NCBI GenBank assembly: GCA_030248225.1
Contig: JASANE010007305.1
Coordinates: 1 to 64,000 of the forward strand
DNA: 64,000 nt
Direction of reading: 5' to 3'
DNA from: Trileptium ribeirensis
Lineage: Eukaryota > Nematoda > Enoplea > Enoplida > Thoracostomopsidae
Shown here piece by piece: positions 1 through 12,189 of the stretch. The position numbers and the translations under genes were made by a program. The number at the start of each line of letters is the position of its first letter. The first letter of the stretch is position 1. The notes beneath the pieces are model-generated. The model was not told the origin of the DNA. It worked only from the letters and a program-made list of their open reading frames with translations, and did no database searches.

Positions 1-205
1 GGGGGCTGGGAGGAAATAAATTTCCGAAGTTTTTCGCGACTCGAAATTTGGGAAACAATTTTTGAAGTTTTTCGCGACTCAAAATTTGGGAAATAATTTT
101 CGAAGTTTTTCGCGACTCGAAATTGCTTCTCATTTTTGCCAATTTTCTTTCGATTTTTGCCGATTTTCCTCCGATATTTGCCAATTTTCCCTCGATTTTT
201 GATTG
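1..205. repeat. Two short tandem repeats
   Basis: About three units of roughly 38 bp carry the core GAAGTTTTTCGCGACTC followed by AAATTTGGGAAA. They run directly into about three units of roughly 21 bp built on TTTTTGCCAATTTTC. Units differ by a few substitutions. No coding frame is associated. The array is cut by the window start, so its full length is unknown. Confidence 0.75.
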
Positions 206-271
206 TTTCCTAATGCTTTCCCTATTTCGACTCGATATCGCTAGTGGTTAAGGAACATAGTTTTAAGAAAT

Positions 272-466
272 GTGTGCGGATCATATTTCAGTAAGGGGAT
301 ACCATTAATAAATCACAAAAATTTCATTGTGGAGGATTCATTCCCAGGCCCAATCCCCATCGCCCCTTTAGGCGCGTCTTTGTCTTGTAACGTCGAAGGC
401 GTCCCTCTTCTTCCTCGAGGCATTAAAAACATTCAATCATACCTCGAGGCGGCTTTCAACAAATAG
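272..466 (+). other. Unrecognised 64-codon ORF, possible exon or relic
   Basis: An open frame ends at TAG. Its codon use is more GC-rich than its surroundings and it contains phrases such as FPGPIPIAPLGASLSC and GVPLLPRGIKNIQSYLEAA. The start of the open stretch sits near an acceptor-like TTTCAG at about 290, so it could be a terminal exon of a plus-strand gene or a piece of a mobile element. I do not recognise the family. From 467 to 622 I see nothing. Confidence 0.2.
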
Positions 467-622
467 TGCAGCTTGGTGATGCGCAATGGAAGTCTTCAGC
501 AACTTGTCAAATCGTGGGGAATAAATGCACGGAAGCTTTACCGCAAGAAATCAAACAAGGTGTTTTGACTAGTTAATTCTATCCTTGTAATAACGCCAGC
601 GGTATTTAGTTAAGGCCGTATG

Positions 623-3465
623 AAATTGGATGAATGATAGATAATAACATAATCTTGCATTATTTCCTCACCCAAGATTCTGGCTTTGAATCTTTAACTG
701 CTTCAAGACAGCTGTGTGCATATACCAGATGCTGCGCTAAGACTAGTGGATTACATGTCAGTCCTTTAAATATATATTGACAACACAAGAATGGAGGTGC
801 CGTAGTAGCTGCACTACACTGGCCAAGTCCTCGTGTTTGCTCTCAACCAATCTCTTAACACATGTTATACTGGTGTATAATATGTGTAGCCAGTGTAGCG
901 TTCACAATGTCGCACGGATATGCTCCCATCGACTTGTGCAGAAGACTGGCTGCTTGCCAGAGTATGATCAGACGACGAAAGAGCAATAAATGAACGCTTT
1001 TCACAGAAGGGGCGTGTACCATAGTTGCGATAGTCAATGTGGTACATTATGAAGGTCCTCACAATAAGCTGCGCTGTGTCGCTGTCGAGCCTCGATCAGG
1101 TTTGGTTAATTTGGCTATGTGCAGAAACCTGACAGAGCATTGGTGTGTTCACTGAGGTTCAACCGACAGTCGTGAGTGATGCCCAGTATTTTGACGGTAT
1201 GTGACGGTTCGTCAGGGACGTCACGAATTTGCAACGATGGTGCAGGGCCTGTGCGTCTGAAGAAGTACGTGGATTGGGGTTACAGACTCATTGAGTTTCG
1301 GTCTGTTGTCGAAGAACCGCTGCCGTACTGAAAGCCGTTGCAGAGATTATCAGACGTCGCCCACAGTGGCGGGTTCGAAATGCCTGTATACCTGCATATC
1401 GGCGGCGTAGCCGTGGGCGCAGAAGCCAGCAGCAGTAATTATTTGAGTACAGGTGCATTAGTAATATTAAAAATACCTAGTCCGATCACGTTTCCTTGAG
1501 GAACGCCGTTGACTAGTGGTAAAGCGCATAAGAAGGACCTTGCCAAATTCGATTTATTGGTAGCGATCTGATAAGTACTACACGAACCACCCAAGTGCCA
1601 AGATGACATCCCAATGTCCTATAGCCGCTTGATAATGAGAGCGTGATCAACTGTGTCAATTATCAGCTAACCAGTACCATAGTTTGCTCACTCGTGAAGG
1701 CGTTTTGAACGTCACTGCATATATTAACCAATGCAGTTTCAGTTGAGTGTCTTTTACGGTACGCAGATTGATAGTTCGACACTGTGCTTTCGTTTTTGAG
1801 TCGGGGAAGCATAATAGCAAGCTTTTCACGGGAAGGCATGGTGCTTGTCGCTATAGATTCATTTATTGCAGTCGTGAAATGATTAACCAACTTATTAGCA
1901 AATCGCTTATTACAGACGTTGACAGAGCATCCAGTGAGCAGCATTTGTTCTTACTGCTTTCGAATAGGCGACGCAACAGATTTTCCGTTACTGGTTGCAG
2001 AATCAATTGCACGTTACTGCTGTTGCATGATGGGAAACAGGGTTGTTTTTTAAAGTGGACAGATAAAACGTGGATCGAATTGTCTCAATCTTGCTCGCCG
2101 AAAATGTTTCAGCAAAATCATCGGCACGGTACGGCGGAGCATGAGTCTGGTTCCTTGTCAATTTCGTCAGGGATGGTGAGATTTCAGTCTCTCCATTTAC
2201 AACATCGCCGAGTGGGCTTCAGGAGGAATTTATAATTTCTGCTGACACAGTTTACGGCACGTTTTGCTCATGGCGGTTGTACTCTTCTTTGCTCATGTGA
2301 CATTGTAATCATGGTCAGAGCGCTCAAACCGTCTGATCAACGCCTTGGCTGTATGGTATTCACCGTCAAACCAACGGGACACAGGGTGGTCCCAAATCGA
2401 GTTTGATTTCGGCATGAACGCAACGTGTCGGCAATGATTGACAGTGCAGAATACAGATGGCTGACGCGATCCTCCATCGAATTGCTCAAGGGTAGCATAA
2501 GGGATGACAAAACTGTTCGAAATAACTCACTGTCCTCGGAATTCTAACATCGAAACTGGATGGGAGTTGTTCTTGTATCGGTGTTAACGCGATAGTTAAG
2601 GTTTGCGATTACTAAAAGATGATTGGACACTGCACATTCACTTACTATCACACTCGAGAGAAGACTATTGTCGGTGAACAAGATTATGAGGTCCAGCGTG
2701 TTGCCCTGGTCGTGGGTCCGGCCGGTAACGTTCTGGCTGAGGAACCATAAGAGTTAGAAGCAGCAAGTAGACACAATATGTTTGTGACATAGGGATGTTG
2801 AAATCAGCAACAGTTAATAGATCGGGTGCGTTGATCGTCAGTAGAGTAGACACGGTATAGAAACTTGTGAAGTGAAAACTGGGGCAGACGATAAAGGGCA
2901 AGTAAGGTCACGGAGCAATTATCATGTTATTTGTTCCATACATGAATTCAAACTATAAAAGCGTATGCCGAAACATCCTAATGAGGGCTGTAATTCAGTG
3001 AAGTTCTGTATATGGCCGCAAGTTCCCCACCCCTTCCAGACGTTTTGGGCTTTCCTCAGCTTGAGAAAAATGTGTGAGTACATTCGCGCTACTACTTTTC
3101 GTGCCTTTCACTACAATCCATCAATAAATAAATATACATGGGTGAAAACATGGTCTCAAAACTGAATTAATTAGGTTCCAGAAGACTTCTTAATTTCAAA
3201 GTTTCGAGGTTTAGCTCAAGATTCGAAAAGTAAGCTCTATTAATATTGTTAACGCACTGAACCTGTCTCAAGTTCGTAAGCAGTAAATGACTAGAATCGA
3301 GCACTGACCTGTCGCTTGCTATTCTTTAACTAAAATCAGAAATAAGTTTACCCTAGCAACTAAATATATTTCATTTGTTATTACCGCTGTGTCTAATAGG
3401 TTGATAGTTGCTTGATGCCAATTTTTTTCGACCTATGACTGACAACATCCGTATAAATTTGACAT
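623..3465 (-). repeat. Left arm of giant inverted repeat
   Basis: This arm matches 5581-8396 in reverse complement over nearly its whole length. The outer edge is at AAATTGGA (623-630), matching TCCAATTT ending at 8396. The inner edge is near ATAAATTTG at about 3460, matching about 5590. Identity looks very high in the RT part and falls towards the spacer, where indels accumulate. The arm carries a decayed non-LTR retrotransposon read on the minus strand. Confidence 0.9.
660..2935 (-). pseudogene. Decayed CR1/Jockey-like endonuclease-RT (left arm)
   Basis: Broken minus-strand frames encode the same retrotransposon protein as the right arm. Near 2660-2850 is an endonuclease segment (FNIPMSQTYCVY, with NVTGRTHDQGNTLDLII across frames). 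Near 1663-1944 is the RT entry segment with YQSAYRKRHSTETALV. Near 1395-1420 is the catalytic box, which reads GYAADMQVY, so the first Asp of the usual YADD is Ala. Frameshifts and stops recur along its length and no full ORF remains. The family call rests on these motifs; RTE, CR1 and Jockey-like cannot be separated by eye. The 3' side points away from the spacer. Confidence 0.75.
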
Positions 3466-3512
3466 TAAGAAGCCCCCCCCCCACCGAAAAAAAAACCAAA
3501 CCGACAAAAAAA

Positions 3513-3548
<36 letters not shown>

Positions 3549-3618
3549 AAAAAAAATAAATAAAAAAAAAAAAAAAAAATGAAGAAAAAAAAAAAAAAAT
3601 TTATAAAATAAACAAAAA

Positions 3619-3651
<33 letters not shown>

Positions 3652-5580
3652 AAAAAAGAAATATAAGCAGAAACAAAAAAGTAAAAAAAAAAGAAAAAGA
3701 AAGAAAAAAAAAAAAAAAGAAAAAGAACAAAAAAAAAAAAAAAGAAATAACACAAAAGAAAAAAAAAAAAAATATAATATATAATAATAATAAGAAAAAT
3801 AAGAAAAATAAAGAAGTTTAAAAAAAAAAAAATAAAAGAAAAAAAAATCTAAAAAATAAAAAAAAAAAAAAAAATAAAAAAAAAAAAAAAATCAAAAAAA
3901 AGAATAATATATAATCATAATAGTAAAAAATGAAACCAAAAAGAAAAAAAGAAAAAAAGTCTCTCAAATAGAAAAAAAAATAAAGTTAAATAAAAAAATC
4001 CAAAAAAAACAAAATAATATATATAATCATATAAAAAATAAACAAATTCACCTTCATTTTTCCATAAAAGAAATATCCAACTTCCTCCAGCCCGTCATCC
4101 CCAGCGCCCTTCCACAACATCCGCAATCCCAATTCGTTTCGACCATTCCCGTTTCCCAATTCCCGATTCCCGTTTTCGAATTCCCGTTTCAATTCCAGTG
4201 ATCCCGTTCCCAATTCCCCATTTCGTTTGCCATCGATCCAATTCCCGACAATTTCTCCGTTCCCGATTCCCGTTCCCAATGCCGTTTCCCTTCCTCCCCT
4301 ACATCAAAAGTCCCAATCGTTCCCGATTCCCGTTTCCGCCCGTAAAAAGAAAAGGAAAAGGAAGAGTCACACAAAAAGCAAAAAAAAAAAAAAGAGCAAA
4401 AAAAATCCCGCAGAAAAGGAAGCCGAAAAAATAAAAAGAAACGAAAAAAAAAAAAAAAAAGAAAAAAAAGAAAAAAATAAAAACGGAAAAGAAAAGAAAA
4501 AAGGAAAGGGAAAAAAGAAAGAAAAAAGGAAAAAATTAAATATAAAGTAGAAAGAAAAAGAAATAAATCAGAGAAAAAGAAAGAAAGGAAAGAAATAAAA
4601 AAAAAGAAAAAAAACAAGAAAAAAATAGAGGAAAAAGAAACAAAAGAAAAAAATAAAAAAAGAAGCAGAAAAGTAATTCGTTAAATAAAAAAAAAGAAAA
4701 TAGAAAAAAAATAAATAAAAATGAAAAGAGAAAATAGAAAAAAAAAAAAAACAAATAAAGAAAAAAATATTATACAAATATATAAAAAATTGAAAAGCCA
4801 GAAAATTAAGCTAGACAGAATAGCAAAAAAGAAAACAGATACAAAGAATCAGCAACAGAAAAAACAATAACAATAAACAGACCTTTGAAAAGAGAAATAA
4901 AAGAAACAGTGAATAAGATTAAAAAATACTCTTCCCCTTAAATATAATTAATTAAAAATATAAAATATCATTCTTAAAATCCTATCATCTGAAAAAATAT
5001 ATAAAAAAAATCTTCATCAGAAACGCGTCATCGTCATTTCATTAAAGGTATATAATATAGATTCAATACAATCAAAGAATCATAAGAAGAGAATGTTAAC
5101 AACGCACTCATCTTTTTCTTCCAAACAATCATTAAACGTTCGTTCTTCAACTTTCCACTTTAATCCCGTCTTCAGTCTCCTTTCTTATATTTCAATCCCA
5201 TTCCAGTTCTATTTCCCAATTCTGTTTCATCGTTATTCTGAATCCGCAATCGAGCAACGCCAATCTACCCATATCTAAATCTCTTGCTCATTGATTCCAA
5301 GTCAATCGTTCTTCACCAACCGATCCCTACCATTTTTTCAAATCGGCAATCGCCTCTCGCCTCTCATGCCCTCGCCTTTCCAAAACACGACATCCTTCCC
5401 GCCTGATAATGAATGTTGTTATTAATCCTTTCTTGCCATAATAAAAAAGAATAAACAAGCTAAATATTAAAGAGAAAAAATAAAAAAAAATAAAAACAAA
5501 AAGAAAAAAAGTTAAAAAAAAAGTATATAAATAGAACAGATCGATTGAGCGATAACTAAAAATAAATACAAGATAATGTT
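3466..5580. repeat. A-rich low-complexity spacer of the palindrome
   Basis: From 3485 to about 4060 and from 4375 to about 4780 the plus strand is almost pure A with scattered T, G and C. Between about 4110 and 4345 lies a degenerate short repeat on TTCCCGATTCCCG and TTCCCAATTCCCG. Another A-rich patch lies at 5455-5530. Between 4790 and 5450 is ordinary AT-rich sequence without a recognisable gene. Long Phe-rich or Lys-rich frames here come from the homopolymers and are not genes. Confidence 0.85.
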
Positions 5581-8396
5581 CCCAAATTTATACGGATGTT
5601 GTCAGTCATAGGTCGAAAATTCACATAGGAATTCCTAGACACAGGCGCTGATAACAAATGAAAAATATATTTAGTTGGTAAGAACATTGTAGATTTTAGT
5701 TAAATTTTTCTTTTTTTTTTTTTTTTTCGTTCAATTCTAGCATTCTGCTACAAACTGACAGGGTACATAGTTAACAATATTAATAGACTTACTTTTCGAA
5801 TCTTGAGCTAAATATTCGAAACTTGGAAATTTAAATTTATTTCTTCTGGAACCTAATTAATTCAGTTTTGAGACCATATTTTCACCCATGTATATTTATT
5901 TATTGATGGATTGTAGTGAAAGGCACGAAAAGTAGTAGCGCGAATGTACTCACACATTTTTCTCAAGCTGAGGAAAGCCCAAAACGTCTGGAAGGGGTGG
6001 GGAACTTGCGGCCATATACAGAACTTCACTGAATTACAGGCCTCATGAGGATGTTTCGGCATACGCTTGTGATAGTTTGAATTCATGTATGGAACAAATA
6101 ACATGGATAGTTGCTCCGTGACCTTACTTGCCCTTTATCGTCTGCCCCAGTTTTCACTTCACAGTTTCTACACCGTGTCTACTCTACTGACGATCAACGC
6201 ACCCGATCTACTAACTGTTGGTGATTTCAACATCCCTATGTCACAAACATATTGTGTCTACTCGCGCTTCTAGACTCTTATGGTCTCAGCCAGAACGTTA
6301 CCGGCCGGACCCACGACCAGGGCAACACGCTGGACCTCATAATCTTGTTCACCGACAATAGTCTTCTCTCGAGTGTGATAGTAAGTGAATGTGCAGTGTC
6401 CAATCATCTTTTAGTAATCGCAAACCTTAACTATCGTGTTAACACCGATACAAGAACAACTCCCATCCAGTTTCGATGTTAGAATTCCGAGGACAGTGAG
6501 TTATTTCGAACAGTTTTGTCATCCCTTATGCTACCCTTGAGCAATTCGATGGAGGATCGCGTCAGCCATCTGTATTCTGCACTGTCAATCATTGCCGACA
6601 CGTTGCGTTCATGCCAAAATCAAACTCATTCGGGACCACCCTGTGTCCCGTTGGTTTGACGGTGAATACCATACAGCCAAGGCGTTGATCAGACGGTTTG
6701 AGCGGTTCTACCGATGATCACAATGTCACATGAGCAAAGAAGAGTACAACCGCCATGAGCAAAACGTGCCGTAAACTGTGTCAGCAGAAATTATAAATTC
6801 CTCCTGGAAGCCCACTCGGCGATGTTGTAAATGGAAAGAAATGGATTGTCACTATCCCTGACGAAATTGACAAGGAACCAGACTCATGCTCCGCCGGACC
6901 GTGCCGATGATTTCGCTACATTTTTCGCGAGCAAGATTGAGACAATTCGATCCACGTTTTATCTGTCCACTTTAAAAAACAACCCTGTTTCCCATCATGC
7001 AACAGCAGTAACGTGCAATTGATTCTGCAACCAGTAACGGAAAATCTGTTGCGTCGCCTATTCGAAAGCAGTAAGAACAAATGCTGCTCACTGGATGCTC
7101 TGTCAACGTCTGTAATAAGCGATTTGCTAATAAGTTGGTTAATCATTTCACGACTGCAATAAATGAATCTATAGCGACAAGCACCATGCCTTCCCGTGAA
7201 AAGCTTGCTATTATGCTTCCCCGACTCAAAAACGAAAGCACAGTGTCGAACTATCAATCTGCGTACCGTAAAAGACACTCAACTGAAACTGCATTGGTTA
7301 ATATATGCAGTGACGTTCAAAACGCCTTCACGAGTGAGCAAACTATGGTACTGGTTAGCTGAGATCGACACAGTTGATCACGCTCTCATTATCAAGCGGC
7401 TATAGGACATTGGGATGTCATCTTGGCACTTGGGTGGTTCGTGTAGTACTTATCAGATCGCTACCAATAAATCGAAATTGGCAGAGTCCTCTCATGGGCT
7501 TTACCACTAGTCAACGGCGTTCCTCAAGGAAACGTGATCGGACTAGGTATTTTTAATATTACTAATGCACCTGTACTCGAAATAATTACTGCTGCTGGCT
7601 TCTGCGCCCACGGCTACGCCGCCGATATGCAGGTATACAGGCATTTCGAACCCGCCACTGTGGGCGACGTCGTATAATCTCTGCAACGGCTTTCAGTACG
7701 GCAGCGGTTCTTCGACAACAGACCGAAACTCAATGAGTCTAAAACCGAATTGATGTACTTCTTCAGACGCACAGGCCCTGCACCATCGTTGCAAATTCGT
7801 GACGTCCCTGACGAACCGTCACATACCGTCAAAATACTGGGCATCACTCAGGACTTTCGGTTGAACCTCAGTGAACACATCACTGCTCTGTCAGGTTTCT
7901 GCACATAGCCAAATTAACCAAACCTGATGGAGGCTCGACAGCGACACAGCGCAGCTTATTGTGAGGACCTTCATAATGTACCACATTGACTATTGCAATG
8001 CACTACATGCTTTCTGTGAAAAGCGTTCATTTATTGCTCTTCGTCGTCTACTCCACAATGCGGCAAGAGTAGTCTTCTGCACAAGTCGATGGGAGCATAT
8101 CCGTGCGACATTGTGAACGCTACACTGGCTACACATATTATACACCAGTATAACATGTTTTAAGAGATTGGTTGAGAGCAAACACGAGGACTTGGCCAGT
8201 GTAGTGCAGCTACTACGGCACCTCCATTCTTGTGTTGTCAGTATATATTTAAAAGGAATGACACTAAATCCACTAGTCTTAGCGCAGCATCTGGTATATG
8301 CACACAGCTGTCTTGAAGCAGTTAAAGATTCAAAGCCAGAATCTTGGGTGAGGAAATAATGCAAGATTATGTTATTATCTATCATTCATCCAATTT
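5581..8396 (+). repeat. Right arm of giant inverted repeat
   Basis: Reverse-complement partner of 623-3465. It contains the same retrotransposon in plus orientation, so the two element copies point outward with their 5' sides facing the A-rich spacer. The 93-residue segment at 7081-7362 is identical in translation to the one at 1663-1944. A T-run near 5709-5728 on the spacer side is absent from the left arm. Confidence 0.9.
6086..8359 (+). pseudogene. Decayed CR1/Jockey-like endonuclease-RT (right arm)
   Basis: In order along the plus strand: an endonuclease segment at about 6215-6480 (GDFNIP at about 6222, then GRTHDQGNTLDLII, then VSECAVSNHLLVIANL where SDHHLV is usual); a linker with stops; RT with NYQSAYRKRHSTETALV at about 7250; DTVDHALIIKRL at about 7369; the catalytic box GYAADMQVY at 7612-7638 (YADD changed to YAAD); and a C-terminal part with SEHITALS and YCNALHAF. 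Stops and frameshifts interrupt it many times. It cannot encode a working enzyme. The same lesions occur in the left arm, so decay came before the arms were duplicated or homogenised. Confidence 0.78.
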
Positions 8397-9671
8397 AACA
8401 AATGCGGTACATAGTTTAACTTCTGTGGTTGCAGCTAGAAAGGCTAAGGGCGTGAATTTTTGATTGAGTCGAGCTATAACAAAAAACTCGTCGAAATTTA
8501 ACATTCCTCGGACTTACGCTATTTTGAGAGCCGTAGATTTTTGTTTTTATAATTTTAATTTGATGTTTGGATTATCCATATTTCTGAAATAACTGTAGGT
8601 TGTAAGTTAGCATTGTAGTTTAAATAAAAACCTGCTCTGTTCATGTCGATTTGATAAATGTTCCTGGCATCTCAATCTCAATATGATCTATCTTGTTTCT
8701 GACCACACTGCTCCTATTTTCATTGCTTCATTAATTTGCATTTCGCCTGTCGCGTTTGCCTTAGAGATGCGCTCGCTAACCACTGAGCTACGACGATGCT
8801 GTTGCTCCGAAGCTTAATGCTCCTCATCCCGCGAGTGAATAGCAATACACAGTCAAACGTATGCTACGCAACAAACTAATTTAATGCACTAAGTTGTATT
8901 AATTGTATTAAGTTGCGCCATAGAAACTACATGTGTTACCACAGTTAAAAATTTTCTGTTAAAATATCTTATATACCAAGAAACATTTGAAAATCTGCCG
9001 TGTGATGTTTTGAGAAATATGTCGTACTTCACTGTTATTCGTCGCGGTCATAGGCTCATATTTTGATAGTTCAGTCAATAATCAAGCTCCTACTGTCATA
9101 CGATGATTTAATCTTGCCTAATGATTAAATTTTAAAAAAATTGCTTAGTTGCAGCAATTTACGACTTGAAGCTGGATAATTTTTGACTACCTTTAGCTGG
9201 TTTTTTTACGGATACTCTCCGATAGAATCCGAACATGTTACTATGACGAATAATGGTACATTTATTTATTAAGCTTTTAATGTAATTATTTATTTGTTTT
9301 GATTTTGGAAGATAATCACATATGTTGATAAATGATGAAACACATCTGTATTATTGAAAATCAAAGCGTAGTGTACAGTTTTTGAAGTTTAAATAAAAGT
9401 TTGAAATTATAGGATATGTGGTTGGCCTATATATCCCACAAATTTACCCGGATATCCGGAAATGATAAACCGTATCCCTGCCCATCACTGCTAATCACAA
9501 TTCAATCCGACAATCTATATTTGTCATAAAATCCGTTTCGCAGATGGTACTTCAATTTGATCGTCATTGAAGTGCACTTTAACGCTTTGGATAGATGCAA
9601 CCCTAGCACTGTCCACACTGCGTCAGATCCGACACGACCAAATTATATATACATACCCTATACGTGTGTAC
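8397..9671. other. No gene seen; one tRNA-like fragment
   Basis: AT-rich sequence without a supported ORF. At about 8765-8810 the minus strand reads GTAGCTCAGTGGTTAGCG, which resembles a tRNA A box, but no B box follows at tRNA distance and no cloverleaf forms. It may be the head of a degraded tRNA-derived SINE. Confidence 0.4.
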
Positions 9672-10589
9672 CAGGGAGTAACCGGAATTCCCGTTCCGGC
9701 GAAAATCGTGTTCCGGCAAAGGGCAAAAACCATACCGGAACCGAAATTCCGGTTTAAAAATTTTGTTTGACATTTTCCACATTTTTGCTTCATCTCTGAT
9801 CCAAACATATGTAATATATATTATGCAACGATCAAGTTGCAATACAATCGAGGAAAAGAAAAGATTAACACAGCAATTTGCAGTGTGAAACGTAAGTTGG
9901 GCACAATTTCAGTAGGAATTTTTCATCTTAACCGGCCGGAGTTTGTTAACAAAACAAAGCTAGGTCGATGCTTGTAGCAGCTATTTTACACATTCCGAAG
10001 TCTGCGGGGTGTGTTCGAATTAAACTGTCCAACTCGGTAAAACAGTATGGATTTCGCTGTACTTAGCGTAAGCTTGGCTAACATAAATTGCGTCAAGCAC
10101 CAGCCAGTGCGCTTGTAAACTTTGTAAATCAGGCTAAATTGAAGAAAAATAACGTTATCTGCAACGCAGCCAGAAACTGCATTCTTGGCAATGAACTGTA
10201 TTTGTTGAAACTGTGCGAGCAGCATCAGTTTGTCCCATTTATAGCATTCTGATTAGAAAGTTATCAGTATTATCATCTAACTGACGGGCACTGTTTGTCC
10301 AACGCTAGCCAATACAGTGACTCTTACCACTGATAAGAAAATTACTTTCTATCTATTAATTTCTCTTAGAATCATATCAACCAATAATTTCAAGTTTCCT
10401 ACAGAACAACATCTAACAAACGTTGTGTAGTAAAGGGAGGCGACTGGGGACAGAGCGGAAGTTTTTATTCTACGCTCCAAGCTTTGTAAGCACATTCGAT
10501 TTGACGCAGCATACGCAATGGTGTATAGTGGAAGACATTTTGTGCTCTAAATGTCCAAAAACCGACACATTTGATCGATAAATAAATAT
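9672..10589 (+). mobile_element. hAT-like family-1 element, copy A (3' truncated)
   Basis: Begins with the terminal motif CAGGGAGTAACCGGAATTCC, like the complete copy at 34708, and follows that copy base for base in outline until about 10589, where roughly the last 200 bp including the right terminus is missing. It encodes no transposase. It is followed at once by an inverted copy. Confidence 0.75.
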
Positions 10590-11381
10590 TATTAGCTATA
10601 TATATAGTAAAACAGATGACGGAAGAAATGAAGGTATAGTGGATTTAAAATGTATTAAAAATAACTTTTACATTAAACTTAATGTATTGCGATGATTTTC
10701 TGCCTTCATCTGAATTTTAAGATAGAGATAGCTAATAATATTTATTTATCGATCAAATATGTCGGTTTTTGGACATTTAGAGCACAAAATGTCTTCCACT
10801 ATATACCATTGCGCATGCTGCGTCAAATCGAATGTGCTTACAAAGCTTGGAGCGTAGAATACACACTTTCGCTCTATCTCCAGTCGCCTCCCTTTACTAC
10901 ACATACGTTTGTTAGATGTTGTTATGTAGGAAACTTGAAATTATTGGTTGATACGTTTGTAAAAATTATAGATAGAATATTTTCTTATCATGTAGATCAC
11001 TTATTGCTAGCGTGACAAACAGTACCGTCATTCAGATGATAATACTGATAACTTTCTAATCAGAATGCTATAAATGGACAAACTGATGCTGCTCATTTCA
11101 ACAAATAATCTGCATGTTCTAGCTGCGTTGCAGATAATGTTAGTTTACTTCAATTTAGACTGATTTACCAAGTTTACAAGCGCACTGGCGGGTGCTTGAC
11201 GCAATTTATGTTAGCCAAGCATACCCTAAGTACTTCTGCGCAAGCCATACTCTGTTACCGAGTTGGACCGGTTTAATTCAAACGTATCGCACAGACTTCT
11301 GGATGTGTAAAATAGCTGCTACAAGCATCGACCTGGCAGGAGTTTTAACAAACTGCTGCAGGTTATTATGAAAAATTCCTG
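10590..11381 (-). mobile_element. hAT-like family-1 element, copy B (inverted, truncated)
   Basis: Reverse-oriented relative of the 34708 element. It starts just inside the right terminus (TATATATAGTAAAACAGATG) and stops at about 11381 within the GAAAAATTCCTG segment, so both termini are lost. With copy A it forms an inverted repeat of about 660-bp arms (about 9916-10589 and 10726-11381) around a spacer of about 136 bp. Confidence 0.72.
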
Positions 11382-12189
11382 CGCGCGTGGCCATGGCGAT
11401 ATGTCTGTTTCTATATATTTTGAGTTTCTACAATGAACCGGAAATAGCTGGACGAATTGCTTCCCCACTCAGGTTAGCTAGCGGGATGAACCATGCAAAC
11501 CGGTCAATAACACCGGTTCACCACTGCGAATGTTGGCATAATTACATCACAAAGTGAAGAAGTATGTGACATGCTAGAAAGAACAAAACGTCGATATCAG
11601 TCTAGAACATGGAGTAGAGAATAAAAGGTCGGCACCAGGATTTTTGGTAAGAAATATAACTGTTACAAACTTTCCTGGAGCAGTATAAACAATGTCGGTC
11701 TGCTTGCCGTTGAATGCCTAATATGCTGATGCTGAATATATACTTGTGGAATATGACGTTGTTGAGATCAAAATGTGACTCAAAAGATAACTTAAAATAT
11801 CGTGTCACTCTATTCGCCACAAGTAGACAGACAGAATGAGGCTAAGGATAATTTTAACAAGTCTCCGTAACTTTATCGACTCAACGGGTCAGAACGATAG
11901 TAAAAATCAGCACAAATATCGAGATTGGCAGTTATACAGGAAAGTAATGATGTCAACAGCAGCGTAAGTCCGCGGTACATGAAGGGAGGGATGATAGAGA
12001 GACAATGTGGTAAAATTTCGAAATACAGCAAGCCATCTAGGAAAAGAAACACGTCTATAAAGCGCGGAAAGAAAAACAGAAAGGACTAGAACGAATCCTC
12101 TTAAGTCGTAAAGGACTTCACGGGATCCGTGCAAGTGTTAATAAACATTTCCTGCACAGCTGTGTCATAACTTATCAGAAAGAAAGGCA
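11382..12189. other. No gene recognised
   Basis: Moderately AT-rich sequence with only short frames on both strands. None contains a recognisable domain and no clear repeat boundaries are visible. Confidence 0.4.

Noticed and set aside
49..140. A regulatory binding-site cluster from the GTTTTTCGCGACTC repeats
   Set aside because: Explained as a simple tandem repeat; nothing ties it to a promoter.
1747..2235. 162-codon plus-strand ORF in the left palindrome arm
   Set aside because: It is antisense to the decayed RT; the right arm shows the same shadow at 6916-7278 minus.
3371..4777. Long Phe-rich (minus) and Lys-rich (plus) open frames
   Set aside because: They are translations of the A/T homopolymer spacer and lack any non-repetitive content.
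8750..8820. A tRNA gene
   Set aside because: Only an A-box-like motif; no B box, no acceptor stem and no anticodon arm.
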